Below are positions 29,794 to 38,045 of a stretch of DNA of 64,000 nt, piece by piece; position 1 is the stretch's first letter; every line of letters begins with the position of its first letter. Location: positions 434,001 to 498,000 of the forward strand of contig NZ_WMEF01000003.1 in the NCBI RefSeq assembly GCF_009724685.1. Reading direction: 5' to 3'. The notes beneath the pieces were generated by a model. The model ran no database searches. It was given only the letters and a program-made list of their open reading frames with translations, and was not told the origin of the DNA. A program made the translations under genes and the position numbers. This DNA comes from Lysinibacillus cavernae. Lineage in GTDB: Bacteria > Bacillota > Bacilli > Bacillales_A > Planococcaceae.

Positions 29794-29988
29794 ATGCGTC
29801 GACGCAAGTATAACCCTTGGCTTTTACCACCTTGGGTACGGCAAGTTCGTTTTTATTGTAGAACAATTATCCTGCCAATTTGTGGTTTTCAGTTTATCCG
29901 AGTCATTATTGTTCCAACATCAGGCGATTTAATCTTCTTATTGCTCCTGCTACTTCTCTGCTATTTACTTTTGAAAGATATCATTTGA
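29794..29988 (+). CDS. Small membrane protein of unknown function
   Basis: 64 aa: a basic N-terminus (MRRRKYNPW), a hydrophobic stretch at about 20-40, and a Leu-rich membrane helix at about 46-60. I do not recognise a family. ATG 29794 follows AAAAGGAAGTG; a GTG four codons earlier is too close to that site. Its 3' end overlaps the convergent spoVID-like gene by 24 nt. It is the only plus-strand gene in this stretch. Moderately sure it is expressed. Confidence 0.5.
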   Translation: MRRRKYNPWLLPPWVRQVRFYCRTIILPICGFQFIRVIIVPTSGDLIFLLLLLLLCYLLLKDII

Positions 29989-30663
29989 AACACGGACTTT
30001 AAGCGGAGTATATTCCTCCGTTAGATCCCAAATCATGGAAGGCACTTCATGCCAAGAGCTGGATTCACGCACAACAATATGACTCGAGGATTCTCTCAAT
30101 ACTGTTTTATGGTCAACTGTTGTAGATTTCTCTTGGCGTGAAGCTGCTGCAACTGCAGTAGGTTGTTTCACTTGAACACTTTCTTTGATCACAGCTACTT
30201 TTTCTTCTTGCTCGAAAGCATTAACCGTAATGTGCGGATTGTCTAACACATCCTTTTCAACAACAGGTTCATATTCGTTAAAAATACTTGTTACTGTCCA
30301 CTCAAGCTGACACATTTGATTCGTCAGACCTGGACGAATATCTTTGACCATTAAATCTTTGACATCCGACTCTTTTGGTAAATCGACATGTAAAGGCACA
30401 GCATACTCAAAATAGCCAGTATCTCCTTGGATATCAAGGGCATCAATTGCAATTAATTCTTCATCACCCGTATAGGCTTGCATATCTTGAAAATCAAAGC
30501 GAACGTGTGCAGTGATATGATAGATGCCCATTAGTCGAAGTGAATCTTCTAACTGCATTGCCTGCCACTGAGGTTTAATTTGCACAGCTGCTATTTCTGT
30601 TGGGCAGCCGTATCCAGGAAAACAAAATGTTTCACGCATATTCCAAGTTTTGTGTTCGATAAT
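29965..30663 (-). CDS. spoVID: SpoVID-like spore coat protein, short, unusual start
   Basis: About 231 aa. It lies between valS and hemL where B. subtilis has spoVID-ysxE. The N-terminal part (MRETFCFPGYG, LEDSLRLMGIYHITAHV) aligns loosely with SpoVID's ESICF ... YVSIIGSLELTGEY. SpoVID guides coat encasement and normally ends in LysM; here no LysM is present and the protein is less than half the 575 aa of B. subtilis. The longest frame starts at ATG 30732 without a ribosome site. A strong AAAGGGAGGG at 30676-30667 instead precedes ATT ATT ATC, so I end the gene at 30663 and suggest a near-cognate start (second ATT or ATC). Confidence 0.6.
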   Translation of the reverse strand: MIEHKTWNMRETFCFPGYGCPTEIAAVQIKPQWQAMQLEDSLRLMGIYHITAHVRFDFQDMQAYTGDEELIAIDALDIQGDTGYFEYAVPLHVDLPKESDVKDLMVKDIRPGLTNQMCQLEWTVTSIFNEYEPVVEKDVLDNPHITVNAFEQEEKVAVIKESVQVKQPTAVAAASRQEKSTTVDHKTVLRESSSHIVVRESSSWHEVPSMIWDLTEEYTPLKVRVSNDIFQK

Positions 30664-30748
30664 AATCCCTCCCTTTGCATCATATGACGTTTTGGAGGAT
30701 AGTATGCTAGCGTGTTTCAAGTTGAACACCATTTAAATAGATACTACT

Positions 30749-30793
30749 AAAAAAATGGCATGCTAGAATATTACCTTCTAGCATGCCATTTTT
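30749..30793 (-). terminator. Terminator after the SRPBCC gene
   Basis: Perfect 16-bp stem AAATGGCATGCTAGAA / TTCTAGCATGCCATTT, 7-nt loop, T runs on both strands. Confidence 0.85.
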
Positions 30794-30813
30794 ATGGTTG
30801 ATCTTACATTCAA

Positions 30814-31260
30814 TTAAACATTTACTAATTTAATTTTATTGGCTACACGATCTGTTAACATTTGTGTTGCCTTTGGTACAATCGGTTTGAAAATAGGATT
30901 TAAAACAGGCCCAGCTAATCCACCAGCTATTACTTCTAAAAAGCCTGTCATTTTTGTGTTTTCAGCATCAATGCTTTCTGCAAGAAAATAGCCATTTCCA
31001 GTGAAATTATCTGAAAGACCCTTTAATTCGAATGTAACCTTTGATGGTGCAAGCCATTCTAAAATCGTAATTTCTACTTCTACTGTTTTTTTCAAAACGC
31101 CAACATTGCCTTTAAAAGTCCATGTTGAATGTTTGTCATCAATCATCTCATGTGCGTTATAACCTGGGACAAGCTTTGCCCATTTTTCCATATCACTTAC
31201 GAAATCCCATACATGTTCAATTCCTACGGGTACTTCGACCATATGTGTGCCTGTTGCCAT
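30814..31260 (-). CDS. SRPBCC/CoxG-type lipid-binding fold protein
   Basis: 148 aa matching the CoxG branch of the START/SRPBCC fold: an N-terminal VPVGIEHVWDFVSDMEKWAKLVPG stretch (seen in part), a central FKGNVGVLKKTVEVEI, and a C-terminal FEVIAGG-like helix region. These proteins hold a hydrophobic ligand; in some bacteria CoxG is a membrane anchor for CO dehydrogenase, but no cox genes are near. Ligand unknown. It lies alone between hemL and spoVID, with a weak ribosome site. Confidence 0.7.
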   Translation of the reverse strand: MATGTHMVEVPVGIEHVWDFVSDMEKWAKLVPGYNAHEMIDDKHSTWTFKGNVGVLKKTVEVEITILEWLAPSKVTFELKGLSDNFTGNGYFLAESIDAENTKMTGFLEVIAGGLAGPVLNPIFKPIVPKATQMLTDRVANKIKLVNV

Positions 31261-31458
31261 ATCAATTCACTACTTTCTATTATGAATAGCTATATTATAA
31301 ACGATATCGCCCACAATTTGGCTATGCTGAAAGATATAATTTTAACAAAAACAGGTCCTTCATCCAGTATAGAAGATCTTGCTTGCTAGTTAATATATGC
31401 TATTTTTTCTCTTTTGCTCATCCATTGCTCAAGCACTATAATAACTTTTCCTTATAAA

Positions 31459-31496
31459 TCAAAAGAGCAAGCTAGAAATAAATCTAGCTTGCCCTC
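31459..31496 (-). terminator. Terminator of the hem operon
   Basis: Stem GAGCAAGCTAGA / TCTAGCTTGCCCTC with one bulge, then a T run on the minus strand, right after the hemL stop. Confidence 0.85.
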
Positions 31497-31503
31497 TCAA
31501 ATG

Positions 31504-32796
31504 CTATCGCGCTAATTGTGCAAACACTTTATGGAATGCAGCCACTGTTTTAGCAATATGTTCTTCAGTATGAGCTGTGGAGATAAATAAGCCCTCAAAC
31601 TGAGAAGGAGGTAGGAAAATACCCTCTTCTGCCATTAGACGGAAATATTCAGCGAATAATGCTAAATCAGACGTTTTAGCAGAAGCAAAATCAATAACAT
31701 CTTCATTTGTAAAGAAGAAGCCAATCATTGAACCTGCACGATTAACAGTGTGTGGGATATTGCATTGCGTTGCTGCTTCACGGAAACCAGCCTCTAGCTG
31801 ATCACCCAATTTTTTAAAATAGTCATACGTGCCGTAGTCTAAACGTGATAACGTTTCATAGCCAGCAGTCATCGCTAACGGATTGCCTGACAATGTACCT
31901 GCTTGATAGATTGGTCCAGCTGGTGCAACTTGTTCCATAATTTCTTTTTTCCCAGCAAATGCACCTACAGGTAGACCGCCGCCAATTACTTTACCTAAAG
32001 TAGTCATATCAGGTGTTACCCCAAAATAACCTTGTGCACAACCATAATCCACACGGAAGCCTGTCATTACCTCATCAAAGATTAATAATGCACCATGCTC
32101 AGATGTAAGGGCACGTAAACCTTCTAAGAAACCTGGTTGTGGTGGTACAACACCCATATTCCCTGCAACTGGCTCCACAATCACTGCCGCTAACTCTGCA
32201 CCAAATTTTTCGAAAATAACTTTTGCCCCTTCTAAATCATTATAAGCAACAGTTAAGGTATTTCGAGCGATATCTGCTGGTACACCTGGGCTATCAGGTA
32301 AACCTAATGTGGCAACACCAGAACCTGCTTTGATTAACAATGAGTCACCATGACCATGATAAGAGCCTTCAAATTTTAAAATCTTATCACGTCCTGTAAC
32401 GCCACGAGCTACACGTAGTGCAGACATAGTAGCCTCTGTTCCTGAAGATACGAAGCGAATCATTTCCATACCTGGTAGACGATCTAATACTAATTGAGCT
32501 AAACGATTTTCTGTATAGCTTGGAGCTCCAAAGGAAGAACCCTTTGCTGCTGTGTCAGCAATCGCTTTAACAACCTCTGGATGTGTATGACCTAAAATTA
32601 GTGGACCCCAAGACAATACGTAATCAATATACTCATTGCCATCAATATCTTTAATAATGGCACCATGACCTGATTCCATGAAAATTGGGTCCATATTCAC
32701 TGATTTGAATGCACGTACTGGGCTGCTAACGCCACCTGGCATTAACTGAACAGCTTCAGCATAGGCTTGTTTTGATTTTTCGTAAGAACGTGACAT
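31504..32796 (-). CDS. hemL: Glutamate-1-semialdehyde 2,1-aminomutase
   Basis: 430 aa PLP enzyme making 5-aminolevulinate from glutamate-1-semialdehyde, the second step of the C5 haem path. [10 protein letters not shown] near residue 245 holds the PLP-binding Asp and [15 protein letters not shown] near 268 the catalytic Lys. Its ATG follows the hemB stop with no gap, and GGAGGAGAAATAA spans the hemB end. Last gene of hemAXCDBL. Confidence 0.97.
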   Translation of the reverse strand: MSRSYEKSKQAYAEAVQLMPGGVSSPVRAFKSVNMDPIFMESGHGAIIKDIDGNEYIDYVLSWGPLILGHTHPEVVKAIADTAAKGSSFGAPSYTENRLAQLVLDRLPGMEMIRFVSSGTEATMSALRVARGVTGRDKILKFEGSYHGHGDSLLIKAGSGVATLGLPDSPGVPADIARNTLTVAYNDLEGAKVIFEKFGAELAAVIVEPVAGNMGVVPPQPGFLEGLRALTSEHGALLIFDEVMTGFRVDYGCAQGYFGVTPDMTTLGKVIGGGLPVGAFAGKKEIMEQVAPAGPIYQAGTLSGNPLAMTAGYETLSRLDYGTYDYFKKLGDQLEAGFREAATQCNIPHTVNRAGSMIGFFFTNEDVIDFASAKTSDLALFAEYFRLMAEEGIFLPPSQFEGLFISTAHTEEHIAKTVAAFHKVFAQLAR

Positions 32797-33777
32797 TTAT
32801 TTCTCCTCCAACCAACGTGCTACATCTTTTGCATGATACGTAATGATTAAATCAGAGCCTGCACGTTTCATGCCTAATAATGTTTCAAGCACAACTTTTT
32901 TCTCTTCAATCCAACCATTAATAGCAGCCGCTTTTATCATTGCATATTCACCTGAAACATTATACGCAACAAGCGGTAATGGATAATTATTTTTCATATC
33001 TCGAATAATATCTAAATAACTAAGGGCAGGTTTTACAATTAAGAAATCTGCTCCCTCTTCGATATCTGATTCTGCCTCACGGAATGCCTCTAAACGATTC
33101 GATGGATCCATTTGGTAGGATTTACGATCACCAAATTGTGGAGCACCATCTGCAGCATCACGGAATGGACCATAGTAACTAGATGCATATTTGACTGCAT
33201 AAGACATAATCGGAATATGTTCAAAACCAGCTTCATCTAGTCCAGCACGGATTGCTGTCACAAAGCCATCCATCATATTAGATGGAGCAATAATATCTGC
33301 ACCAGCTTTTGCTTGTGACACAGCTGTACGGGCTAAAACATCTAATGAAGGGTCATTTAAAATTTGATCGCCTTCAATTAGACCACAATGTCCATGGTCT
33401 GTAAATTCACATAAGCAAGTATCTGCTATGACTAGTAACTCAGGATGACGTGTTTTAACTAATCGGGTTGCTTCTTGAACAATGCCATGATCATGGAACG
33501 CACCTGTTCCTACAGCATCTTTTTCAGCTGGTAAGCCGAATAAAATAACCGCAGGAATTCCTAATGCTACAACCTCATCAATCTCTGCTTCTAGTTTATC
33601 TAATGAAAATTGAAAAACGCCAGGCATAGAATGTACTTCATTTTTAATATTTTCGCCTTCAATTACAAAAATAGGATAGATCAGGTCCTCTTTATGTAAG
33701 TATGTTTCTTTTACCATTGATCGCATCGTTGCATTGGCACGCAAACGACGATGTCTTTGAAATTGTAGTTTTGTCAT
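32797..33777 (-). CDS. hemB: Delta-aminolevulinic acid dehydratase
   Basis: 326 aa. Joins two 5-aminolevulinates into porphobilinogen. The zinc site is [12 protein letters not shown] (residues about 120-131), and the two active-site lysines lie in MSYAVKYAS and [12 protein letters not shown]. Overlaps the hemD stop by 4 nt (ATGA) and runs straight into hemL. Confidence 0.97.
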   Translation of the reverse strand: MTKLQFQRHRRLRANATMRSMVKETYLHKEDLIYPIFVIEGENIKNEVHSMPGVFQFSLDKLEAEIDEVVALGIPAVILFGLPAEKDAVGTGAFHDHGIVQEATRLVKTRHPELLVIADTCLCEFTDHGHCGLIEGDQILNDPSLDVLARTAVSQAKAGADIIAPSNMMDGFVTAIRAGLDEAGFEHIPIMSYAVKYASSYYGPFRDAADGAPQFGDRKSYQMDPSNRLEAFREAESDIEEGADFLIVKPALSYLDIIRDMKNNYPLPLVAYNVSGEYAMIKAAAINGWIEEKKVVLETLLGMKRAGSDLIITYHAKDVARWLEEK

Positions 33778-34535
33778 GATTTGTCCCCTACTTTCATAAT
33801 TTCTTCGATGACTGCCTGCATTGTATATACACTTGGCATAATATTCACAGTAGCACCGTATTGTTCAAGAGCCGCTTCCGTAATATGACCGATGGCTGCA
33901 ATGCGGGTTGCTTGCCAGCCAACATGTGACGCTACATCCCTTGCATACACATCAACAGCTGAAGGACTAGCAAAAATCACTGTGACATCTTGATTGTGAT
34001 GGATGCAATTGATAATAACAGATGTTTGATCATGTCGTTCAATCGTTTCATAAACTGTCCACTCTTTTAATACAAAGGGAAGTCCATCCTTTAGTGTACT
34101 TTTCGCCTTTTCTCCACGAATAAACAGACAACTTGGAAGATTGCCCGCTATACTTGGGAATTCTTTGACGAAAATATCTGCACTAAATACGGAAGGCATA
34201 AAGCTCACTTGAAATCCTAGTTTTTCTAATGCTGAAGTTGTTTTAGTCCCAATGGAAGCAATTTTCCCTCGGAAATTTTCTGCACTAAATTGATGCCGCT
34301 GCATCTTACTAGCAAAAGCATCGACAGCATTTTGACTAGTAAAAATGATCCAATCAAATTGATTTACACAATGCAATCGTTCAGCATCATTACTATCCAT
34401 CCGTTCACAAGTTTCGATTAATGGGGCAATAATTGCATGTCCACCTAAAGCCGTTATGTTGTCTACAATAGTTGTTGTCTTAGATGTACCAGTTAAAAGT
34501 ATCGTTTTACCCTTTAGAGGTAAATTACTTTGCAT
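33774..34535 (-). CDS. hemD: Uroporphyrinogen-III synthase
   Basis: 253 aa. Closes hydroxymethylbilane to uroporphyrinogen III. Sequence conservation is low in this family; the visible marks are the N-terminal [25 protein letters not shown] near residue 63, and the [10 protein letters not shown] and [12 protein letters not shown] motifs. It overlaps hemC by 11 nt and hemB by 4 nt, so all three are translationally coupled. Confidence 0.93.
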   Translation of the reverse strand: MQSNLPLKGKTILLTGTSKTTTIVDNITALGGHAIIAPLIETCERMDSNDAERLHCVNQFDWIIFTSQNAVDAFASKMQRHQFSAENFRGKIASIGTKTTSALEKLGFQVSFMPSVFSADIFVKEFPSIAGNLPSCLFIRGEKAKSTLKDGLPFVLKEWTVYETIERHDQTSVIINCIHHNQDVTVIFASPSAVDVYARDVASHVGWQATRIAAIGHITEAALEQYGATVNIMPSVYTMQAVIEEIMKVGDKS

Positions 34536-35457
34536 CTTGCTCTGCCTTTACACGTTGAATTAATTCAAAGGCGCCTTGTTCTGTTAAAATAGCAGCCAGC
34601 TCTTGCCCAATTTTTTTGGCATCTGTACCAACTACTGTTTCCTTATAAATAACAGATGCATCCGGAGCAGCAACAAGCCCTGTTAATGTAATTTCTTCCC
34701 CTTGTGATGTGGCATACCCAGCAATAGGTACTTGACAGCCACCATCCATTGCTGCTAAAAATGCGCGTTCTGCATGTGCCTCTTGCCATGTCAATTGATC
34801 AGTGAGTTTTCCTAATTCGGCTAATAGCTCAGCATCCTCTCCTCGACATTCAATGCCAAGAGAACCCTGCGCTACTGCTGGCAAACAATGCTCTACAGGT
34901 AAAAACTCAGTGACAACATCATCACTCCAACCAAGTCGTTTCAAGCCAGCTGCTGCTAAAATAATTGCATCATATTCTTCTGTCTCAAGCTTAGCTAACC
35001 GTGTATCAACATTTCCTCGAATCCATTTAATTTCAATATCAGGGCGTACTGTTAAAAGCTGCGCACTACGACGTAAAGAACTTGTCCCAACAACCGCACC
35101 CGCAGGAAGATCAGCAAATTGAACATGTCCTTTCGAAATAAATGCATCACGAGCATCTTCACGTGGAGGAATGCAACCAATCACTAATCCATCTGGCAAT
35201 ACAGCAGGCATGTCCTTCATAGAATGAACAGCAAAATCAATTTCTTTATCGAAAAGGGCTTGTTCAATTTCTTTAACAAACAATCCTTTTCCCCCTACCT
35301 TTGATAGCTGCACATCTAAAATCTGATCACCTTTTGTTACAATTTCTTTTACTTCAAATTCGAAAGGTGCACCAGCCGCCTTTAATTCATTAATGAACCA
35401 ATTTGTTTGAGTTAGCGCTAGCTTACTTCTCCTAGAACCTACAATAATTTTTCTCAA
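34525..35457 (-). CDS. hemC: Porphobilinogen deaminase
   Basis: 310 aa. Polymerises four porphobilinogens into hydroxymethylbilane. [13 protein letters not shown] near the N-terminus, [10 protein letters not shown] near 130, and the Cys of [12 protein letters not shown] near 240 that carries the dipyrromethane cofactor. Start is TTG 35457 shortly after TTGGAG. Third gene in hemAXCDBL. Confidence 0.96.
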   Translation of the reverse strand: MRKIIVGSRRSKLALTQTNWFINELKAAGAPFEFEVKEIVTKGDQILDVQLSKVGGKGLFVKEIEQALFDKEIDFAVHSMKDMPAVLPDGLVIGCIPPREDARDAFISKGHVQFADLPAGAVVGTSSLRRSAQLLTVRPDIEIKWIRGNVDTRLAKLETEEYDAIILAAAGLKRLGWSDDVVTEFLPVEHCLPAVAQGSLGIECRGEDAELLAELGKLTDQLTWQEAHAERAFLAAMDGGCQVPIAGYATSQGEEITLTGLVAAPDASVIYKETVVGTDAKKIGQELAAILTEQGAFELIQRVKAEQDAK

Positions 35458-35475
35458 CAGTCTCCAACCTTTCTT

Positions 35476-36303
35476 CTAATACCATAAATGGAATCGCGAT
35501 AAACTACTTCCTAAGAAGAAGTTCACAACAACTAATAAATAGGCATAAATATGTACCCAAGCATAAGTTGTACCTGTCAGCTTGCTTTTGCGATTCACAT
35601 ATAAGATAAAACAATACAAAATTAAAATAATAAAGGAACCTATGATTTTCGCATCGAAAATCGAAAGACTCTCTAATGTTAATAATGCCCATTCAAACCC
35701 TAATATTAAACTTATAAATAACATCGGAATCCCAATAAAAAATGAAACATTCATCCAGTTGCTTGTTTGCTGTAAAGATGGCAACCTTGTCCATAATTGT
35801 GACCACTTTTTCTTTTTCAGCAAACGATATAAAACTAGATATAAAATGGCAAACACGAATGTTAAAGTGAACGCTGCATATGACAAGATCGCAAAAGATA
35901 TATGAATAAAAAGCATTTCCGAAATTAATGTATCCCCGACAGCTCCTGTAGGACGTTTCGGCATAAACGTAAATATACTAGCGAATAAAAACCCTAGTAT
36001 ATTAATAATAAACACAGGTAAATCAACCCTCGCTATGCAATGAAGGATAATGGATAGCGTCACGAGTAACCAGGAATAAAAGAGAATTCCCTCAGACAAG
36101 GATAAAATCGGAAAACGCTTCGTTTCCACAAACGTTAAAATAATAATGGCACTTTGAATCACCCATACAAATGAAACAAGCCAAAAAGCAATGCGCCTTG
36201 CTCGTACTTGCTTATAAAAATAATCAGTAAAGTAAAAAACTAGACTGATCGCATACAAGACGATCATCACTTCATATAGTCTCGTCATGGTCAAATCAGC
36301 CAA
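35476..36303 (-). CDS. hemX: HemX cytochrome c assembly-type membrane protein
   Basis: 275 aa with about eight membrane helices, of the CcsA/HemX family. In B. subtilis HemX lowers the amount of glutamyl-tRNA reductase; how it does so is not settled. The CcsA-type tryptophan-rich haem motif is not evident. Start is TTG 36303 after AAGGGATG. A terminator-like hairpin separates it from hemA. Confidence 0.88.
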   Translation of the reverse strand: MADLTMTRLYEVMIVLYAISLVFYFTDYFYKQVRARRIAFWLVSFVWVIQSAIIILTFVETKRFPILSLSEGILFYSWLLVTLSIILHCIARVDLPVFIINILGFLFASIFTFMPKRPTGAVGDTLISEMLFIHISFAILSYAAFTLTFVFAILYLVLYRLLKKKKWSQLWTRLPSLQQTSNWMNVSFFIGIPMLFISLILGFEWALLTLESLSIFDAKIIGSFIILILYCFILYVNRKSKLTGTTYAWVHIYAYLLVVVNFFLGSSLSRFHLWY

Positions 36304-36352
36304 TAGACATCCCTTCTTTGTAGTGAAATTGTCAAGCTACTATAGCTTAGAA

Positions 36353-36402
36353 AATAAAAAACGTTTTCGTATCATAAGTTTACCATACAGATACGAAAAC
36401 GC
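36353..36402 (-). terminator. Terminator-like hairpin between hemA and hemX
   Basis: Stem CGTTTTCGTAT / ATACGAAAACG with an 18-nt loop and six T on the minus strand. It could end most hemA messages or act as a partial stop inside the operon. Confidence 0.75.
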
Positions 36403-36483
36403 CTCATGTAATATCAGTAGAGAATCCAATCGCGCAAAATACTCACGCACAACAATTCTGTCTACGAATATGCATTAGATATT

Positions 36484-37848
36484 TTAGAAAGAGTACTTCG
36501 GCTCAGTAGAAGTTTGAGATACCTGAGAGCGTTCTTTGCGCTCAAGCTCTTGCTTTGTCATCTCTTGCACTTCAACCTCCACAGCATCTTCTATACCAAA
36601 AATTTGTTGGAATAAACGTAACTGTTCATTTGCTTTTGGTGAATTTGCCATTTCCTTAGCTTGTAAGATTGGCTCTTTTAACAATTGATTAATAATAGAT
36701 TTTGTATGTTTACTTAAAATTTTACGCTCACGTTCCGTTAAATCCGGCATTTTATTTTCGATACTCGTCATCGTCTCTTCTTGAATACGATTTGCCTTTT
36801 TACGTAGTGCTGAGATTACTGGTACTACACCTAGTGTTGTAACCCAATCTTTAAATTGCACAACCTCTTTACCAATCATATCCGTAATGTCAGCAGCAGC
36901 ACGTTCGCGCTCTGCTAAATTTGCTTCGACAATGCCTTGTAAATCATCGATATCATATAGGAAAACATTCGGTAAGTCTCCAACACGTGGATCAATATCA
37001 CGAGGAACTGCGATATCTACCATAAATAACGGTTTTCCTTTACGTAAACGTTCCACAAATTGCATCAATTCATAATCAATGACAAAATTTGTTGCACCTG
37101 TTGAAGTAATTAAAATGTCCGCCTCTAAGAGAGAACATTGTAATTCTTTCATGGATTTAGCTTCACCATGAAATTTTGCCGCTAAGCTTTCTGCTTTTTC
37201 AAATGTACGATTAATGACAGTAACTTTTCCTACCCCACTACCGTAAAGGTTCTCAATTGCAAGTTCCCCCATTTTCCCTGCACCTAAAATCGCTACATGC
37301 TTGCGTTGTAAAGAGCCGAAAATTTTCTTTGCTAATTCCACTGCTGCATAGGAAACTGATACCGCATTCTCACCGATAGCTGTCTCATTATGTGCTCGTT
37401 TTGCAAATGTGACTGCTTGCTTAAATAGCTGATTGTATACCGTTCCTGTTGTACCAATCTCTTGTCCATTTAAAAAGCTTTTTTTTACTTGCCCTAAAAT
37501 CTGTGTTTCACCCAGAACCATTGAATCGATTCCGGCTGTCACTTTAAATAAATGTTCGATTGCCTCATCTTCTTCACGAATCGTTAAATAAGAAGAAAAT
37601 GTCTCCACAGGCAAGTCAAACCAATTAGCCAAAAATTGTTTCACAAAATGACGTCCAGTATGCAATTGATCCACAACAGCATATATTTCTGTACGGTTAC
37701 ATGTCGAAACAATGACGTTTTCTAATATACTTTTTTGCTTTTGCAGCGCTTCCATTGCTTGTGGTAGCTCACTCTCAATGAATGATAACTTCTCACGTAT
37801 TTCAACAGGCGCTGTTTTATAATTCAAGCCTACTACGATGGTATGCAT
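36484..37848 (-). CDS. hemA: Glutamyl-tRNA reductase
   Basis: 454 aa. First step of haem synthesis: reduces glutamyl-tRNA to glutamate-1-semialdehyde. The N-terminal catalytic domain shows [17 protein letters not shown] and the nucleophilic Cys in [10 protein letters not shown] near residue 50; the NADPH domain has [10 protein letters not shown] near 188; a helical dimer domain follows. I start at ATG 37848, seven bases after GAGGTG, matching B. subtilis (455 aa). A PerR-type box lies about 110 bases upstream. Confidence 0.96.
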   Translation of the reverse strand: MHTIVVGLNYKTAPVEIREKLSFIESELPQAMEALQKQKSILENVIVSTCNRTEIYAVVDQLHTGRHFVKQFLANWFDLPVETFSSYLTIREEDEAIEHLFKVTAGIDSMVLGETQILGQVKKSFLNGQEIGTTGTVYNQLFKQAVTFAKRAHNETAIGENAVSVSYAAVELAKKIFGSLQRKHVAILGAGKMGELAIENLYGSGVGKVTVINRTFEKAESLAAKFHGEAKSMKELQCSLLEADILITSTGATNFVIDYELMQFVERLRKGKPLFMVDIAVPRDIDPRVGDLPNVFLYDIDDLQGIVEANLAERERAAADITDMIGKEVVQFKDWVTTLGVVPVISALRKKANRIQEETMTSIENKMPDLTERERKILSKHTKSIINQLLKEPILQAKEMANSPKANEQLRLFQQIFGIEDAVEVEVQEMTKQELERKERSQVSQTSTEPKYSF

Positions 37849-37958
37849 GAATAACACCTCACACGTTCTAATTCACAAATCTCATTATAGCACAGTTCGA
37901 CAATAGTTCATCACTAATTTGTGAACATGTCATGAAGAACTGCAATTCGTCATCTACA

Positions 37959-37973
37959 TTAGAATTATTATAA
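37959..37973. promoter_or_regulatory. PerR-type operator upstream of hemA
   Basis: TTAGAATTATTATAA differs at one base from the PerR box TTATAATNATTATAA. It lies 111-125 bases before the hemA start. In B. subtilis hemA is repressed by PerR and induced by peroxide, so the same control is likely here. Confidence 0.65.
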
Positions 37974-38010
37974 ACTAAGTGTAACAAATTATACGTCTTG
38001 TTTCAAATTA

Positions 38011-38043
38011 AAAAACTGCCTCACAGCTGGAGGCAGTTTTTCT
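38011..38043 (-). terminator. Terminator after the VWA surface protein
   Basis: Stem AAAACTGCCTC / GAGGCAGTTTT, 7-nt loop, T run on the minus strand. Confidence 0.88.
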
Positions 38044-38045
38044 CA

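Noticed and set aside
37848..37857. GTG start three codons upstream for hemA
   Set aside because: This GTG is part of the GAGGTG ribosome site. The ATG at 37848 fits spacing and homology.
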